Assembly: GCA_006538405.1 (NCBI GenBank) | Contig: BJKQ01000006.1 | Coordinates: 2,958,499-3,022,498 of the forward strand | Reading direction: 5' to 3' | Source of the DNA: Hansfordia pulvinata | Lineage: Eukaryota; Ascomycota; Sordariomycetes; Xylariales | Length of the DNA stretch: 64,000 bases | In this document: piece by piece, positions 24,224 through 36,417 of the stretch | Position numbering within the stretch: the stretch's first letter is position 1 | Layout: every line of letters begins with the position of its first letter | Program-made: the position numbers and the translations under genes | Notes under the pieces: model-generated | The model's database searches: none | The model's input: the letters and a program-made list of their open reading frames with translations, nothing else | Told to the model about the DNA's origin: nothing

Positions 24224-25903
24224 ATGAGCAGCGGTAACAACACCAGCCCCGGCGCTGGCCGTAACGCCGCCACTATGGATCATCCGCACATTGCCGAGTT
24301 TGCTTCCCCGAGGTACTTCGATAAAGTACGACAGCTCGACGACTCACATACTCACGAGCATCACCAGCATGATGCGGCCCAGTCGGCTACCGCGAATCAA
24401 TCCATCTTAACCCTCCCCATCGGACGCGCCAGATCACCCGATCAAATCATCCAGACCCATCACGAAGCTGCTGTGAAACGCCGCACCAACTTCAGTTTCC
24501 GCTCTATCCTAGCCTCACGATCTTCGCTTGAGCATGACATTCGCAAGCTCTCGGTGGACGAGACGAGGAAACGGTTTGTGCTCCCTGCATCGCCCCCCTC
24601 GACTTCACCGACTGACTGCTTGAGTTCCGGCAGTCCCTCGTTTGATCAGCTCTTCCAATATCTACCGAACGAACTCAAGATTCAAATCATTGCGTTTCTA
24701 CCTCTCTCCGACGTCCTGAACCTGCGTGGGGCCTCGCGCTCGTGGCATTCTATAATTTCCGCGAACGAATTTCCAATCGCCCGGTATCATCTAGACCACA
24801 ACGTTCCCCACTACGCCAAAAGACTCTACCCTGCACCGGACCCTTCCGCGGTCCGACTTCACCACTTGTGCGGAATTTGGCACCGTCTTCATGTTGCTGC
24901 CAAGATGTCCTATCTCATTTGTGAGAGGACCACAAAGGACATATTCCTTCGCGACACCGAGAGCAAGAGACGCGAATTCGAGCCGCAGCACGAACGCATG
25001 CGACGCCGTTTGATACCGCTTATCTTCACCCTCTTCCACTTCTTCGAAAAGACTCGAGAGTTGCGCCTGCAACACATCAAGGAGCGTGGTCATGGTTTGT
25101 CGCGAGAGGCATATACATTCAATCCGATCGAGCGAGAAGCCATGAGTTACTACGACGACGAAACACTTCTACGCGTCCACCAAGTCTTCCCACTGGTCAT
25201 GTCCTCCTTTACCCGCCGCATGAGACCCCCAACCTATGCCGGTCGCCTGGAGCGCTCCATTCGCGGTTATCTGCGCGACGCGCCCTCAGACGATGTCTAC
25301 GTTGCTTCTGTTTGCGTGGGTGGTTTGCGTCAGGTGGAGCGATTCTGGGAAATCAAGGGTTATAACTCGAGACGAACCGCTATCGACACCTGGTATAATT
25401 CCTTGACTAAGGCTCCCGAGGAAGCCGCCGCTGCTAAGTCGCACCGTCGCTTCATGGGGCTGAGCCGTAAGAAGTCAGTCGCCAGCGTCGGTGACTTCGG
25501 CAAGTCACACCAGGATCACACCATGTCGCACAATCGCCCACGGCGGGAGTCAGACGGCGCACAACGCTCCGGATCGACATTCACGGCAGCATCGGAAAGC
25601 ATGGTTTTCGAGACCAGCATGGCAGCTGGCATGCCAATGGAGCATCTTTCCCACGAGAACATGCGCCTTCTCATGTCCGACCTCCCCGCTCTTCGTGATC
25701 TCTGGGCACCAACCGCCGAGGCCCTCATCCTGGAAAAGAAGATTGTCGAAAGCCCTCAGGATATTAAACGCAATGCCCAGGTGCTCCTTGACCTCATCAG
25801 CGAAGGTGGCTGTGCCGCCCAAGACGAATGGTGGTATGGTCGTGCTGCTCCCGAGTCTGTTCGCCCTCCAATGGAAGCCATTGAAGAGGACCCCATCGAG
25901 TAA
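24224..25903 (+). CDS. F-box protein
   Basis: A single uninterrupted frame of 559 residues. The N-terminal 135 residues are polar, with a His-rich patch (HTHEHHQHD) at about 43-50. The F-box lies at about 142-186 (LFQYLPNELKIQIIAFLP, then LRGASRSWHSII), and a long helical region follows. The C-terminus is acidic and ends EEDPIE. F-box proteins bind Skp1 and bring substrates to the SCF ubiquitin ligase. No WD40 or leucine-rich repeats are visible, so the substrate-binding part is of another kind. The architecture resembles Fusarium Frp1-type proteins, which act in carbon-source control and pathogenicity, but I cannot confirm orthology. A basic, Ser-rich insert at about 410-470 is a likely phosphorylated loop. 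The gene stands alone behind a 12-kb gene-poor region. Confidence 0.85.
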   Translation: MSSGNNTSPGAGRNAATMDHPHIAEFASPRYFDKVRQLDDSHTHEHHQHDAAQSATANQSILTLPIGRARSPDQIIQTHHEAAVKRRTNFSFRSILASRSSLEHDIRKLSVDETRKRFVLPASPPSTSPTDCLSSGSPSFDQLFQYLPNELKIQIIAFLPLSDVLNLRGASRSWHSIISANEFPIARYHLDHNVPHYAKRLYPAPDPSAVRLHHLCGIWHRLHVAAKMSYLICERTTKDIFLRDTESKRREFEPQHERMRRRLIPLIFTLFHFFEKTRELRLQHIKERGHGLSREAYTFNPIEREAMSYYDDETLLRVHQVFPLVMSSFTRRMRPPTYAGRLERSIRGYLRDAPSDDVYVASVCVGGLRQVERFWEIKGYNSRRTAIDTWYNSLTKAPEEAAAAKSHRRFMGLSRKKSVASVGDFGKSHQDHTMSHNRPRRESDGAQRSGSTFTAASESMVFETSMAAGMPMEHLSHENMRLLMSDLPALRDLWAPTAEALILEKKIVESPQDIKRNAQVLLDLISEGGCAAQDEWWYGRAAPESVRPPMEAIEEDPIE

Positions 25904-26883
25904 TAGGGCTTTCTTGTGGCTCACTACTGCCTTTCGAAACTTCATCTAATCTGCTCTAGGGGGCATTAATTCTCTAATCGGAGCAGAATTCATTCCAACT
26001 ATTGCATTCAGCGGCGTCGAAGGGGTTTCGTCCAGACATAAAGGCGTTGCGAACTCTTTTTTTTTTGTGGAAGTTGTGGTCATCATTGGTTATCGCGCAA
26101 CCGCTCGGGCAAAGCGATGACCAACATTTACCTATATGCATTGGAGGAGCGTCGGAGTTTGGGTCTTTTTCCTCCTTGATTCGTCTCACGGCTGCACGCC
26201 GCTTTTTCTTAGTGTCACAAGCAGATGGCGAGGCCTGGTCTTGGATTGAACACCACTACATATTCTATACCATCAGTTCAATTGAACAGAGATACCCAGG
26301 TTTAACTCACCACCACTCCCAACAAACTATCACAAATAAATGCAATCAATCGCGTACCTAAATCAATTCTGTAGCTCAGTGCGTTGAGAACCGCAACGTT
26401 TGATACCATTTTCTTCGGCTATCCCACTTGGAAGCCAAATGATATTCCGCCATCAGGAATCGAACAAAGTTCACATTGAACGGTGTTTCCAACAATTAAA
26501 CCCCCTGATTACACCTTACAGAAGAGAGACACGGGAGCGTACCCCTTGAATATTCAAATTTCGATTTCACAACCCTCGAGTGCTGAAGGGGTCTCCTCCT
26601 TTAGAAAGCAAGCCATCACTATCAACTGTGTAATCGATTCTGTCATGTCTAATTGAGTACCTAACGCCCATTCTTAGAGGTGCATGACAATAGAAAGCTG
26701 GCAAACAGCGTAGCAGGTCAAATTGTGTGAAGCCGGGTGAAACTCCAGGAATCAAATCCATCAGAAATAATCTGCGGCGTCAAAACGCGCACTGTGAAAC
26801 ACGCGGCGCGCAACATTCATTCATCACATCTCGAATCATTCAAAGTCGTCACTGGCGTAAAATCGTAAATCGTTAATCGTTGT
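25904..26883. other. Intergenic region with tRNA-like debris
   Basis: This stretch is less GC-rich than its surroundings. It carries a D-arm-like TAGCTCAGTGCGTTGAG at 26371 and, on the other strand, box-B-like sequences near 26457 and 26749. No complete cloverleaf can be folded. An A/T tract (T9) lies at about 26058. It may be the remains of a tRNA-derived SINE or simply chance. Confidence 0.35.
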
Positions 26884-29800
26884 TCAGTTTGGCCATCTGC
26901 TCGGGCCGGCGGAGTGGTCCACTTGCTGGGTTCCCATGAAATCGCCCATGCTTGGGGACGAATAAGACGCCGTTGTGGAAGAGTTCGGTGCTTGCTGTTG
27001 GTGCTGCGGCGGCCTCCGCTTGATACTGCTGTTGGAACCGCTGTGGTTGCCGTCATGATTGATACCGTAGGGTGCACCGAGGCCCATGTTCATGAAAGTT
27101 TGCGGTGAAAAAGACTGGTAGGTCGCTGGTATCCCCGAGCCTGAAGTCCCTTGCGTGCCCACAGGGGCCTGTAGCGAGCTGAAAGGCAAGGATTGGGTGG
27201 CGAGACCTAGGCCCATAACATGGGAGTTGTTGCCGCTGCCTCCTGCGCCGTTGTTCCTCAGGGGCCTGTACGCAGTGTTGCTATCCAGCGAAGATGCAGA
27301 TGGTGGTCGCTGTTGCACAAATCCAGTATGAATCATGGACGGAGAATCGCGATATGTTCCGTCGGACTGTCCCAAAGGGTTTGAAACAGGCGAGTACTGG
27401 GGGGAATGTGCCATATGAGAGGAGTAGGTGGCCCCTGGCGAATGAGTCACCAACTGAGACGGGGCACGATGATGTGATTGCGAAGAGGGCTGGTGGTGCT
27501 TAGCCGGATAGGGCACGTGTTGGTGCTGGTGCTGGTGCTGGTGCTGGACATGGTACCCAGTGTCCAGAGCAGAGGCTTGAGAGAAATAAGTCTGCTGCGG
27601 ACCATGCAAATGAGGCCGGTGAGAAGCAATGTTCGCTTCAGCCATAGGGTTCGTCGAGTGGTCCACTTGAGATGAAGGCGTATGTGCCGTATGCGATTGT
27701 CGTGCTAGTTGTGTGGCCTGGTTGGGTGTTTCTAGCTTCTGTGCCACAAAAGCATCGTAGTTAGCCTCGAAGTCTTCCCCGGATGTCTGAGATGGTGAAA
27801 TCTGCTCCGGGATCGCCGTGGTGTGCGGCTGTCGTCGCTGAGGATGCATGCCAATCATCTGCTCGCGAGGCGTTCCAGATGCAGTCGTGCGCTCGCGTTG
27901 CTCGACGAGATTCTCCGCTGACGGCATCATGTCTTGGCCAACGCTTCCTTGTTGAGATCGCTGGCGCGAGTCGTGTTCAGCAGATAGCGCCGGGCTCGTC
28001 CGCCCGTTGTCGTGGGCAGAACGTCTTCCATGAGCCAGGTACCCAGTGTCTTTGTTGAGACGTGGCCGTTTGTAGATGAGGGAAATACCAGAGTCCGGTC
28101 CATCGGCTGATTTCTGCTCAGCCAGTGCAGATTGGGAGGAGAGCTGTTGAATAGGTGCTGCCTTGGCGTGAGACAATGGTGCCGCATGGCTCTTGATCGA
28201 CTCTTGGCCGCTTTGCCGAGATGCTGGCGCGTTTGCACCAGTAGGTCGTTTTCGCTTGATGCCTGTGATCGAGGACTCCCTCACCTTTGGCGTCATTTGA
28301 TGGCCCTGAACGGCTTCCACGGCACCTGCAGCCGACGGCTGGGCCGAACCATTGGAGACAGTGAAATTGTCCGCACGACTTTGGCTTTGATCTGCTGCAG
28401 AAACGCCCCCGTCCCATTCTTCCATCTGGGAACCCGGCGCTTGCGTGTCAGCGCCGGACCCCGGCTTGTTTTGATGGCCCTTGGGCCGCCCCCCAGACTG
28501 AGCTTTCGCAGACTTTGGGTCGCCAGCGAGCGCCGGTGCCGGAACTGGAACTGGCGTCACCTTCGGCGGCGGGTTAATAGACGATAACGATACCAGAGGC
28601 AGGGAAGCTGACGTAGCCGCCCCCGGGGCGGGATCCTGGGTAATGACTTTTGCGGGTGGTATGGCTGGCCCAGACATGGTCGTGGTGGTTTCTTTTGGCT
28701 TGTTCTTAGAGCCCTTTGGGCGACCACGACGCTTCGCACTGGATGTTGGGCCTGCGTCGGGGTTTCCGAGGCCCGTGACCATGCCATTAGTCGGCGTAAC
28801 GAGACCACCCTGCTGATCCCCCTCACGCAAGGGTGTGGCTTGCCCTCGAGCAAGGGACTCTGATTGTTGGGTGTCATGGAGCTCTTGTCCACCATTATTG
28901 AGGCCCACCGCGTTGTCCTCGGCACCAGTCAAGGCACTTAGGTGTGTGTTTTGCACGGGCGACACAGGTTGGCGTTTCTGTGAACCTTTCTTGACCCCCT
29001 TGTCACTGCGCGCTTTGGTAGCCTTGCTGCCTTTCGGTCGGCCCCGTGGACGTTTCAATGGGAGAGCAGAGGTTGTTGCCACACTAGCAGGTGCATCTTT
29101 GTCTGTCGAAGTGGGCATTACAGGCGATGCATGCGCCAGAGTAGGGGGAGCGGTAGCACCAGTAGTGATTGGCTGGTCAACGGCGGCGGTAGCTGCAAGA
29201 TCCCCGGGTGGCACCGGGGTTTGGGGAGCATTCTTCGCACGGGGAAAGATTTCCGTGATCCAGGCAATGAACAGAGCTCCAGAGCCATTTGCGTGTTCGC
29301 TGTGGGGAAAATGCCGCCGGGTGGAGGCGGGGCCTCCGGTATACCACCGAAGAAAGCGAGAGCTGCACACAGCTGATTGACGACATTGATGGGCTGTAGA
29401 GTGCGGAGGAGGGTGAGGAGACGAGCCTGCTCTGCTTTGGTCTCAGCAGGAGAAAGGGGCGAAGACAACGACCCATGTAAAGGGTCAGCATGGGCTGGTG
29501 GCGCGGCAGTAGTTGGCTGGGGGCTCGCAGCTGCGTCTGCCGGTTTAGCAGCGAGAGGAGGGAGCGACCGAGAAGCGTTCGTAGGGGTTGAACTTTGTGG
29601 GCGAGAGTGATTGGCTCGACGATGGTGAGAGACGTAGGTATCGGTCCGGGCTAATTGAGCCTGGCGTGCGGTACTCTCGCTGGTCAACTTCGCGGCGGCA
29701 TCCCGGGCATGAACTTCGCGATTAGACTTGACATCCATATGCATTACAGCAAAGTTGGCCCTCATCTGGCTGGCGACGCCCTTCAGCTTGCTAGGGACGG

Positions 29801-30149
29801 GATTCCGAACACGCCCATCCCTCGGAAAGACGCGGACGTCCGGCTCGGTGGGTATCGGAGCAGCATCTGGTGCGGCGTGGCCGTGTGCAGCTGCAGTGAC
29901 GAGCGGACCCCGGTTGCTGCTGTTGGCCGTCCCGTTGACATGTTCGTCGTTGTGCTGGGCGGGGGTCGCTGTCGGCGTCGAAGGTTGATCAGGAGTGGGA
30001 GGCGGTACGCCTGCTGAATGCGTTAGTTGTCCTGCGCGGAAAGAAAGCCAGGCCGGCGAACAGCCCGCATGCACCACCAAGCTGTAAGTGGTGAGGACTG
30101 ACCTGTAACGGAAGTCATTGAGCAGAGGCGACGCACCCGCGGCGGTCAT
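26884..30149 (-). CDS. AT-hook chromatin-type protein, one base short
   Basis: The start MTAAGASPLLNDF is at 30149. A 51-nt intron (30011..30061, weak donor GTTCGC, branch CTAAC) joins the first exon to a long second one. The conserved N-terminal part (KLKGVASQMRANFAV, then a helical ETKAEQARLL...FFGG segment) runs to about residue 230. A low-complexity body follows with three GRPKG AT-hooks at about 350-360, 458-466 and 536-545, and a Gln/His/Pro-rich C-terminus with a (His-Gln)n run. AT-hooks bind the minor groove of AT-rich DNA, so a chromatin role is likely; the precise function is unknown to me. The frame shifts by one base at 29304-29307 (GGGG on the plus strand). With one base added the protein is 1071 residues and fully open. 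Confidence 0.75.
27521..27547. repeat. (TGGTGC)n repeat encoding a His-Gln run
   Basis: Four to five hexamers inside the AT-hook gene; on the minus strand they encode alternating His and Gln. Confidence 0.85.
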
Positions 30150-32352
30150 TGCCGGGCGATGGGAAGTAAGAGTAGCTCGGCAGGTGATGATGTCTCCGTG
30201 GCATGTAGAGTCGAGGTCAAGCGTTAATAATTTGAAGAACCGGACCGGCGCCCGGTCAAGATTATCTTTCGGGCCGTGAGCGCAGTCTGGCGCCCGACTT
30301 TGTAGGCTCGGAAACTTGTAGGCTAAGGGGGAATTCTGGTGCGGCACATCTCCCTCTGGCGTTGTGAGGCAAGATGCTGGAGAGGGGTCGATGACAGAGA
30401 GCGGCGAACGAGGGCTGACTAGGGCACAGCTACTCGAAGAAGCATTTAGGCCTGGTGGGCGACAGACCAGCCGCCCTGACGCGCCCCTTGCGCTCAGCTG
30501 AAGAGGGCGGTTTGTTTTGGGTCGAGAGAGTGGGAGGGCGAAGATACAGGCGAAGGCGCGGGCGCTTTTATTCTTCTTGATGGCTGACGTCGTGCGTGCG
30601 CCGTCCGCCCATCGTGGCACGCAGATTGAGTACCTCCTGGCCTGCTGAGATGCTACCGCAGAGGCCCGGCTTCAAGTAAAGGCGTTCGCGACTGGTCTGG
30701 CGCAGCCGGGGTGACCAAGACGAGGCCAGCAATGGTCGCGGCGATGCCAGTCGTCAATCCACAGCAGTGGGTGGTCAGTCGGCCATGTCAGTGGGGTAGT
30801 TCACTGCGAGCGAGGCGAAGCCGGGTCGTGCGATGCAATGGTGTGCAAGGCTTTTCCGTGTGCCTGAAGTCCAGCCGCAACGATGTCGGGTGGGCGCGGG
30901 GTTGGGCGGGCAGGCAGACAAGCAACGACAAGCCAGCAAGACGAAGTAATGAGGTAGGTAGAGGAAGAGCTGGCTTCTCGACACCAATCGAATGCTTTAC
31001 AAATATGGTGAGGTCGGGTAGCACCAGATGGGACCCGCCAATACGCACCTTCCGAGGCGGACGCAAAGGTACAACAGACTGGAAGTTTTGCGGTGTGCGC
31101 AACAACCTATACGAATGGAGTACGGCACGCCCAAAATGTACCCGCCTTCCACATCTGCAGCCTTCAATGTCGGAGACAGATGAATTCATACCACCGCAGA
31201 ACAACGTGACTTCCCGCCGAAAGACATGCCAAGTGGTACCTTCTGAGGTACGCTCCGTCGATCGCATTCCGGGGCGGCAGCTCTTGCTAACACAGCTGCC
31301 CTCCCGCGGGGTTGAGTAAGGCAGCTGGAGGTGCCTACCTACGAGTAGGTACCTGTGCCTACCTCGTGCCTACCATGTATACCAATAATCAGACCAACAC
31401 AAGCAACACGGCCTAGCATCGAGGTCGTAGAGCGCCCGCCTTACTACCATTGGCGTGGGATCTGTGGTGGGCAGCAGGCCAATGCAAGATCAGATACTCA
31501 ACAGATGTCGACCGTTGCCTATCAAACTTAAGGCGTCTGCAAATGATTAGAGGGAGGCATGGATCCGGGTCGGACGGCTTTCCACTGAAGTGTCTGTGCA
31601 GTAGGTAGGGTTTTGCTTGCTTCCGAGCAGGCCTTGATATCCATTGGATGTACTCGTAGCTGCTTACCTGTGGGTAGGTATCGACTTCGGAAGATACGTG
31701 TAGGAGCGGGAACTGACGTACATAAGGTATGTAAGTAGATCGACTCGCACCCAGGTAATACTTGGGTATCTACCTATGTATGTACCTACATGTTCGAGTA
31801 GTAGTGCGGCATACAGAAGGCCTCCTGGTTGCTTGTGGTATTCAGACTCCAGATCGTGCTCCGTAGTGAGGTACAAGTACGAGTATCTCCTTAGTACGGG
31901 TACGCGTACATGTGTTGATGAAGGCCATCAGGATGCAGGCCCACCTTCTGCGCCATCCCTCTCTTAGGTGCAATGCGCAACTCCAGGGCTTCATTCATGT
32001 CTTGTATGGGTACATGTACTTGAGTCTGTCTGTGCCTTAAGCGTGCCCGGGCTTGCCTTGTAAAAGCCAGGATTCAGGAGCACCATATCCGTTGCGAAGT
32101 ACCTGTACAAAATACATCATTCCGGACAAGGTACAGTACACGAGTAGCTGCTGGCTGGAAGCCATCCACTCTCAACACTGCACGATAGGGACAACGCCGC
32201 ATGCTGCCGATGATAGCTTCATCCACCTCATCGTCATCCCACCACCATCGACCGCCTGCGAATCCCCGCCTATTCGCTGTCTCTCGTTCTATTCCCGCGT
32301 CACCCTCCTTTCCCTCCGAATTCTTCCGACCAATCTCCTAGGCTAGCCAGCC
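30150..32352. other. Divergent region between the AT-hook gene and V-ATPase subunit C
   Basis: Both flanking genes point away, so two promoters lie here. A cluster of TAGGTACCTA and CTACGAGTAG motifs occurs at 31335-31380 and 31650-31800. The long minus-strand open frame upstream of 30149 is leader sequence without a domain. No gene supported. Confidence 0.45.
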
Positions 32353-33798
32353 ATGACCACCTACGCCCTCGTCTCCATCCCTCCCAGCGTTGAGCCGCCC
32401 CTCGACTCCCTTGTTGCCTCCGACACCGCCGCCCAGCTACGCCCATTCGCCATACCAGAGTTCAAGATCGGAACACTTGATGCCCTTGTGCAGCAGGCCG
32501 ACGATCTTGCAAAGCTGAACTCCGCCTGCGAAGGTCTCGTTCAGAAAGTCCTTGACACTCTTCGTACCCTTCACGATGGTGACCAAGATAAGGTCCAGCG
32601 GGATCAGATAGTCAATGACAGTCAGTTATATTCATCGTCCTTCTGTCCGTGCCGATGTGGACTGACCTTTATGCGACTAATATGCAGAACCTACCGACCA
32701 ATACCTTCTAAACTTCGCCTGGAACAGAGCTCGCTACCGAGCCGATAAGCCCATTGCCGAACTCGTCACTACCTTACAGAAGGTTCAGTGGTCTCTTGAC
32801 CCCCCGCTACCCACAGTTTATCTGACCGCCCACGATCACAGGAGCTTGCCAATACGGATAACGACATCAAGGCCAAACTGAACCAGTACAACCAGGTCAA
32901 GACAAACCTGACCTCTCTGCAGAGGAAACAAAAGTACGTCCTGTCAAGTTCAACAGGATCTCTTCTCTATTTCACCTCATATGGCAGCATGCTCATGGAA
33001 CTTCTTGTGTAGTGGAAATCTGGCCACGAAATCCCTGACACCCGTCGTCGACCCGTCTCTCCTTGTCAGGGACTCGGAGTACCTCGAGACGCACTTGGTC
33101 GCTGTACCCAACAACCTCAAGAAGGAGTTTCTTCAGACCTACGAGAAGCTCACCGAGATGGTGGTTCCCCGCTCTTCAGTTGAGATTGCCCGCGACGACG
33201 AGTTTGTTCTCTTTGCCGTCACCACCTTCAAGAAATTCAGCACCGATTTCCAGCACAAGTGTCGCGAACAGAAGTGGACTCCACGCCAGTACCACCATGT
33301 CGAGGGCGGGAAGGAGGAGGAACAGAAAGAACTCGACCGTGTCGCTCGTGATGAGAAGAAGGTGTGGGGTGAGGCCCTGCGGCTGAGTCGCACCAGCTGG
33401 AGCGAGAGTGTCATGATCTGGTTCCACGTTCTGGCTCTGCGTGTTTTTGTCGAGTCCGTTCTTCGCTATGGCCTGCCACTGGACTTTGAGGCTCATCTGG
33501 TAGCGGTAAGTCAATTCGCACCCCTCGTGCTTCATATCTTGCAACCATTCGGTAGAGCCTGGCTGACGACTATGCGTCTCCCCCTATACAGGCGAACAAC
33601 AAGGGCATCAAGAAGCTCAAGGACTCTCTTGATTCGTCCTACTCGTACCTCGGAGGCAACGCCTTCGGCCGAGACAAGCGTGGGAGAGTCACGAAGGACG
33701 ATGCTGCCATGTCATCTGAGATGGCGGCTGCCGGACTGGGCCATGGCGGCGAAGGATCGGAATACACGGCCTATGTCTACTACGAGATTGAGATTTGA
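32353..33798 (+). CDS. VMA5: V-type H+-ATPase subunit C (Vma5)
   Basis: Five exons, 32353..32620, 32688..32782, 32842..32933, 33013..33505 and 33592..33798, give 384 residues, close to the 392 of yeast Vma5. Family segments are clear: NFAWNRARYRADKPIAELV, SLTPVVDPSLLVRDSEYLETH, FALTTFKK-like FAVTTFKKFS, KCREQKWTPRQY, and SYSYLGGNAFGRDKRGRVTKDDA near the end, with the C-terminus YTAYVYYEIEI. Subunit C links the V1 head to the stator stalks of the vacuolar proton pump and leaves the complex during reversible disassembly on glucose loss. Introns are 59-86 nt with normal fungal signals. No frame error is found here. The gene is convergent with APS kinase. Confidence 0.95.
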
Positions 33799-34425
33799 GC
33801 GTAAGCTTACTTGCATTGTATCATTTCATGATTATCTTGCCCGGGTCCTGGTGTCAGTGGCGCGTCTTTGCTGCCTTGCCACTTGTAGTCTGTTTTATCA
33901 CTCAACGCCGTCATTGCCATTGGTGGCACTGAAGTTCCTGCGTCGCCCTGCGCGGGTCGCTGTCATCTGCCGCGGAAAATTGACAGGGACGTAGAGCGTG
34001 AGAGCGGACCTTAGCATCACCAGGCCCGTGATGTCAGCCTCGCCGTCTCGGGCAGTGTGCGCCCACAATGTGTGCAGCTCATGAAGCGGCTTTGAAAATA
34101 TGGGATATATCAGCTTCCATGCCCTTCACCATCCTGAAGGTAGCGAGCTGGACGCAGCGGCGATCTTGGTGATGTTTGCCACGGCCAAAGTATGAGACAT
34201 TCACAAGGTGGTATTTTCATCTTGAAATCTTGTCCAGTTCTATTTCTTTACCTGCATTCTCCGCTGCCCAGTCACGTGCGTACCGCCTATCTATAGGTCT
34301 ATACAAGAACAGCCTTGGCTGCGTAGAGCGAGTCCAGCAAGTCGAGGAGAGAGAAAGTCCCGTGGTTGACTGCCTCTCCCGTGGGCTTTTGCATGTGAAA
34401 GGGGTAAAGAGCGCTGAAGAGCTTC
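33799..34425. other. Convergent 3' regions, V-ATPase C and APS kinase
   Basis: Nothing beyond the two 3' untranslated regions is seen. Confidence 0.5.
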
Positions 34426-35252
34426 TTAGACATTGGCAGAGATGAGGCCCTTGCTCTGCAGCCATTGCACGATCTGGGCGACACATTCCTCGACAGACTG
34501 CTCGTGGGTCTTGATGGTGATATCGGGGTTCTCGGGGCCTCGTAAGGGGAGCTGATGCCGGTGAAGTGGGGGATGTCGCCGGCGCGGGCTTTCTTGTACA
34601 GGCCCTTGGGGTCGCGCTGCTCGGCGACCTCGAGGGGCAGATCGACAAAGACCTCGATGAAAGGAATGGGGGCGTCTGAGCCCTGGGTGGCGGCGTGCAG
34701 GTCGCGGGCGATCTGGCGGTCGGCCTTGAAGGGGGAGATGAAGGAAGTCAGGGCGATGGTGGACGAGTCGGCAAACAGCTTGGCGACCTCGCCGATTCGG
34801 CGGATGTTCTCGACGCGGTCCTGGTCGGAGAAGCCGAGGTCCTTGTTGAGGCCGAAGCGGACGTTGTCGCCGTCGAGGCGGTAGGCGGCCAGACCGAGGT
34901 GCAGCAGGTGCTGCTCGAGGGCGGTCGCGACGGTCGACTTGCCCGACGCCGAAAGGCCAGTGAACCAGAGGGTGAAGCCCTTCTGCTTGCGGAACTCGCT
35001 GCGCTCGGCTCGCGAAAGCGACGGGTGCCAGACAATGTTGCTGTGTCGCGGCGTGGGTCAGCGTGGCCTTCTTTACTGGTTCTCACGAGATTATGCGCGG
35101 CAAGCAGCCTCTTGGGCCGGGTGGTGGCGGGGCATTGGCGGGGGAGGGGTCGAGCAGAGCTGCTAAAGTTGCAGTGGGTGGGCGGGCGGCAGGGCCAGCA
35201 CGGCTCGGCCGGAAGACATGCGCACTGCTTTGGGGATCACTCACGTGGCCAT
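34426..35252 (-). CDS. MET14: Adenylylsulfate (APS) kinase, one base short
   Basis: Exon 1 is only eight bases (35245..35252, ATGGCCAC). After a 204-nt intron, exon 2 (35040..34426) follows. The protein starts [13 protein letters not shown] and has the P-loop GLSASGKST at residues 31-39, then the [16 protein letters not shown] and FISPFKADR segments of APS kinases. It ends [13 protein letters not shown]. The enzyme phosphorylates adenosine 5'-phosphosulfate to PAPS in cytosolic sulfate assimilation. Near the end the frame breaks at YEAP/ENPD. Adding one base in GGGG at 34534-34537 (CCCC on the coding strand) restores it and gives 207 residues, the normal family length. Without the correction a truncated, scrambled C-terminus would be predicted. 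Confidence 0.9.
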
Positions 35253-36417
35253 TGTGAAATGTTGACTCGGCAAGCAAAGGGGAGATGGAGAAAAGGGGGG
35301 TTCTGTCCTCGGGAGCGGCAATGGATCCAGAAGCAATGTGGTTTGGTAACGACAAGAATGGGCTGGCTTCGCTCCGCACCGCAGACTCCAGTTAAGGGCA
35401 ACGGCAGACGGCAGCGCCGGTGGTTATAGGTCTGGCGGTGGCAGCTAAAAGTGGACAGGCCCTCCAGGCTGTAACCGGGTCTGTCTGAAGGGTTCCAATG
35501 TTTCTGGGGCTCGAGCCGGCCACTTTCGAGCTGTTCCCTACATCCGCATCCGCAAGGCAAGAACGAGTGCGAAGGGGCTCGCTCCAGCTGCCGCAAATGC
35601 CTCGCATATCAGGAGCCTGAGGCTGATCGTTAATCAACACCTTTGATCTTCGTATGAGGTCGCCAGGATCTCAGTCATCTTGACCACGTGCGGCAGGTCA
35701 GTACGCGCGAGCGACCTAGACTCGGGCGGTCGCGGAGGTCCTTTGTATGCAGCGCCCGTGGCCTCGTCAGGCTTCATCTCACTCTTCTTGAAACCTGCAC
35801 GGACTGGCTGCCCCCCTTGTCCCGCGTGTCCAATGGTCCGGGGCAGAAGATAGAGACGTTCGGCAGGCAAAGCCCGCAAGACCCAGCAAGTTGGAGCGTT
35901 CCCGAGGGGCAGACGGGGCAAGACCACCCGTCCGTGTCCTACCCACTTGGACCCCCGTGAAGTTTCGGCCAGACGCGACTTTGGGGTGGCACGGGTGGCA
36001 ACGTAAGTCAGATACTGGGCTCCAATGCAGTTACAGATTTCATCTTCTGCCTACCTGCCATAGCTTCGCGCACGCCAATGGACGCACATGCATGCATGCC
36101 GTCTTGCGCCAATTTTAGACTGAAGCCAGATGCCGTGGGGGACCATGCTTCCCTGTTGGTCTTGGTCCGCCTCACATAAATTAGCCATGTACCTGACCTG
36201 AGGAAGGACATGATTTTCTAGCATGGCTAGGGTGGCGATGACGATATCTATCACGAAACGCACTCTATATATCTGCGCAGGTATGCGTACATCGTGTCGC
36301 GTGTCTAAGCAAGCAAGACACGTGCGCCATGAGGAAATAATGCAGAAGAAAAACGTATACAAGTCCGCTACAGCCGCCTAGAGGGAAGCGGCTGCCGCAG
36401 AGGGCGGTCCTCGTCGT
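35253..36417. other. Intergenic, APS kinase to thioesterase
   Basis: Contains the APS kinase promoter and the thioesterase 3' region. No coding sequence, RNA gene or notable repeat seen. Confidence 0.45.

Noticed and set aside
26366..26480. tRNA gene
   Set aside because: A D-arm-like sequence is present, but no anticodon arm or acceptor stem can be paired.
34217..34648. 143-codon minus-strand frame at the APS kinase locus
   Set aside because: It is a shadow frame of the kinase; the true frame has the P-loop and the conserved C-terminus.
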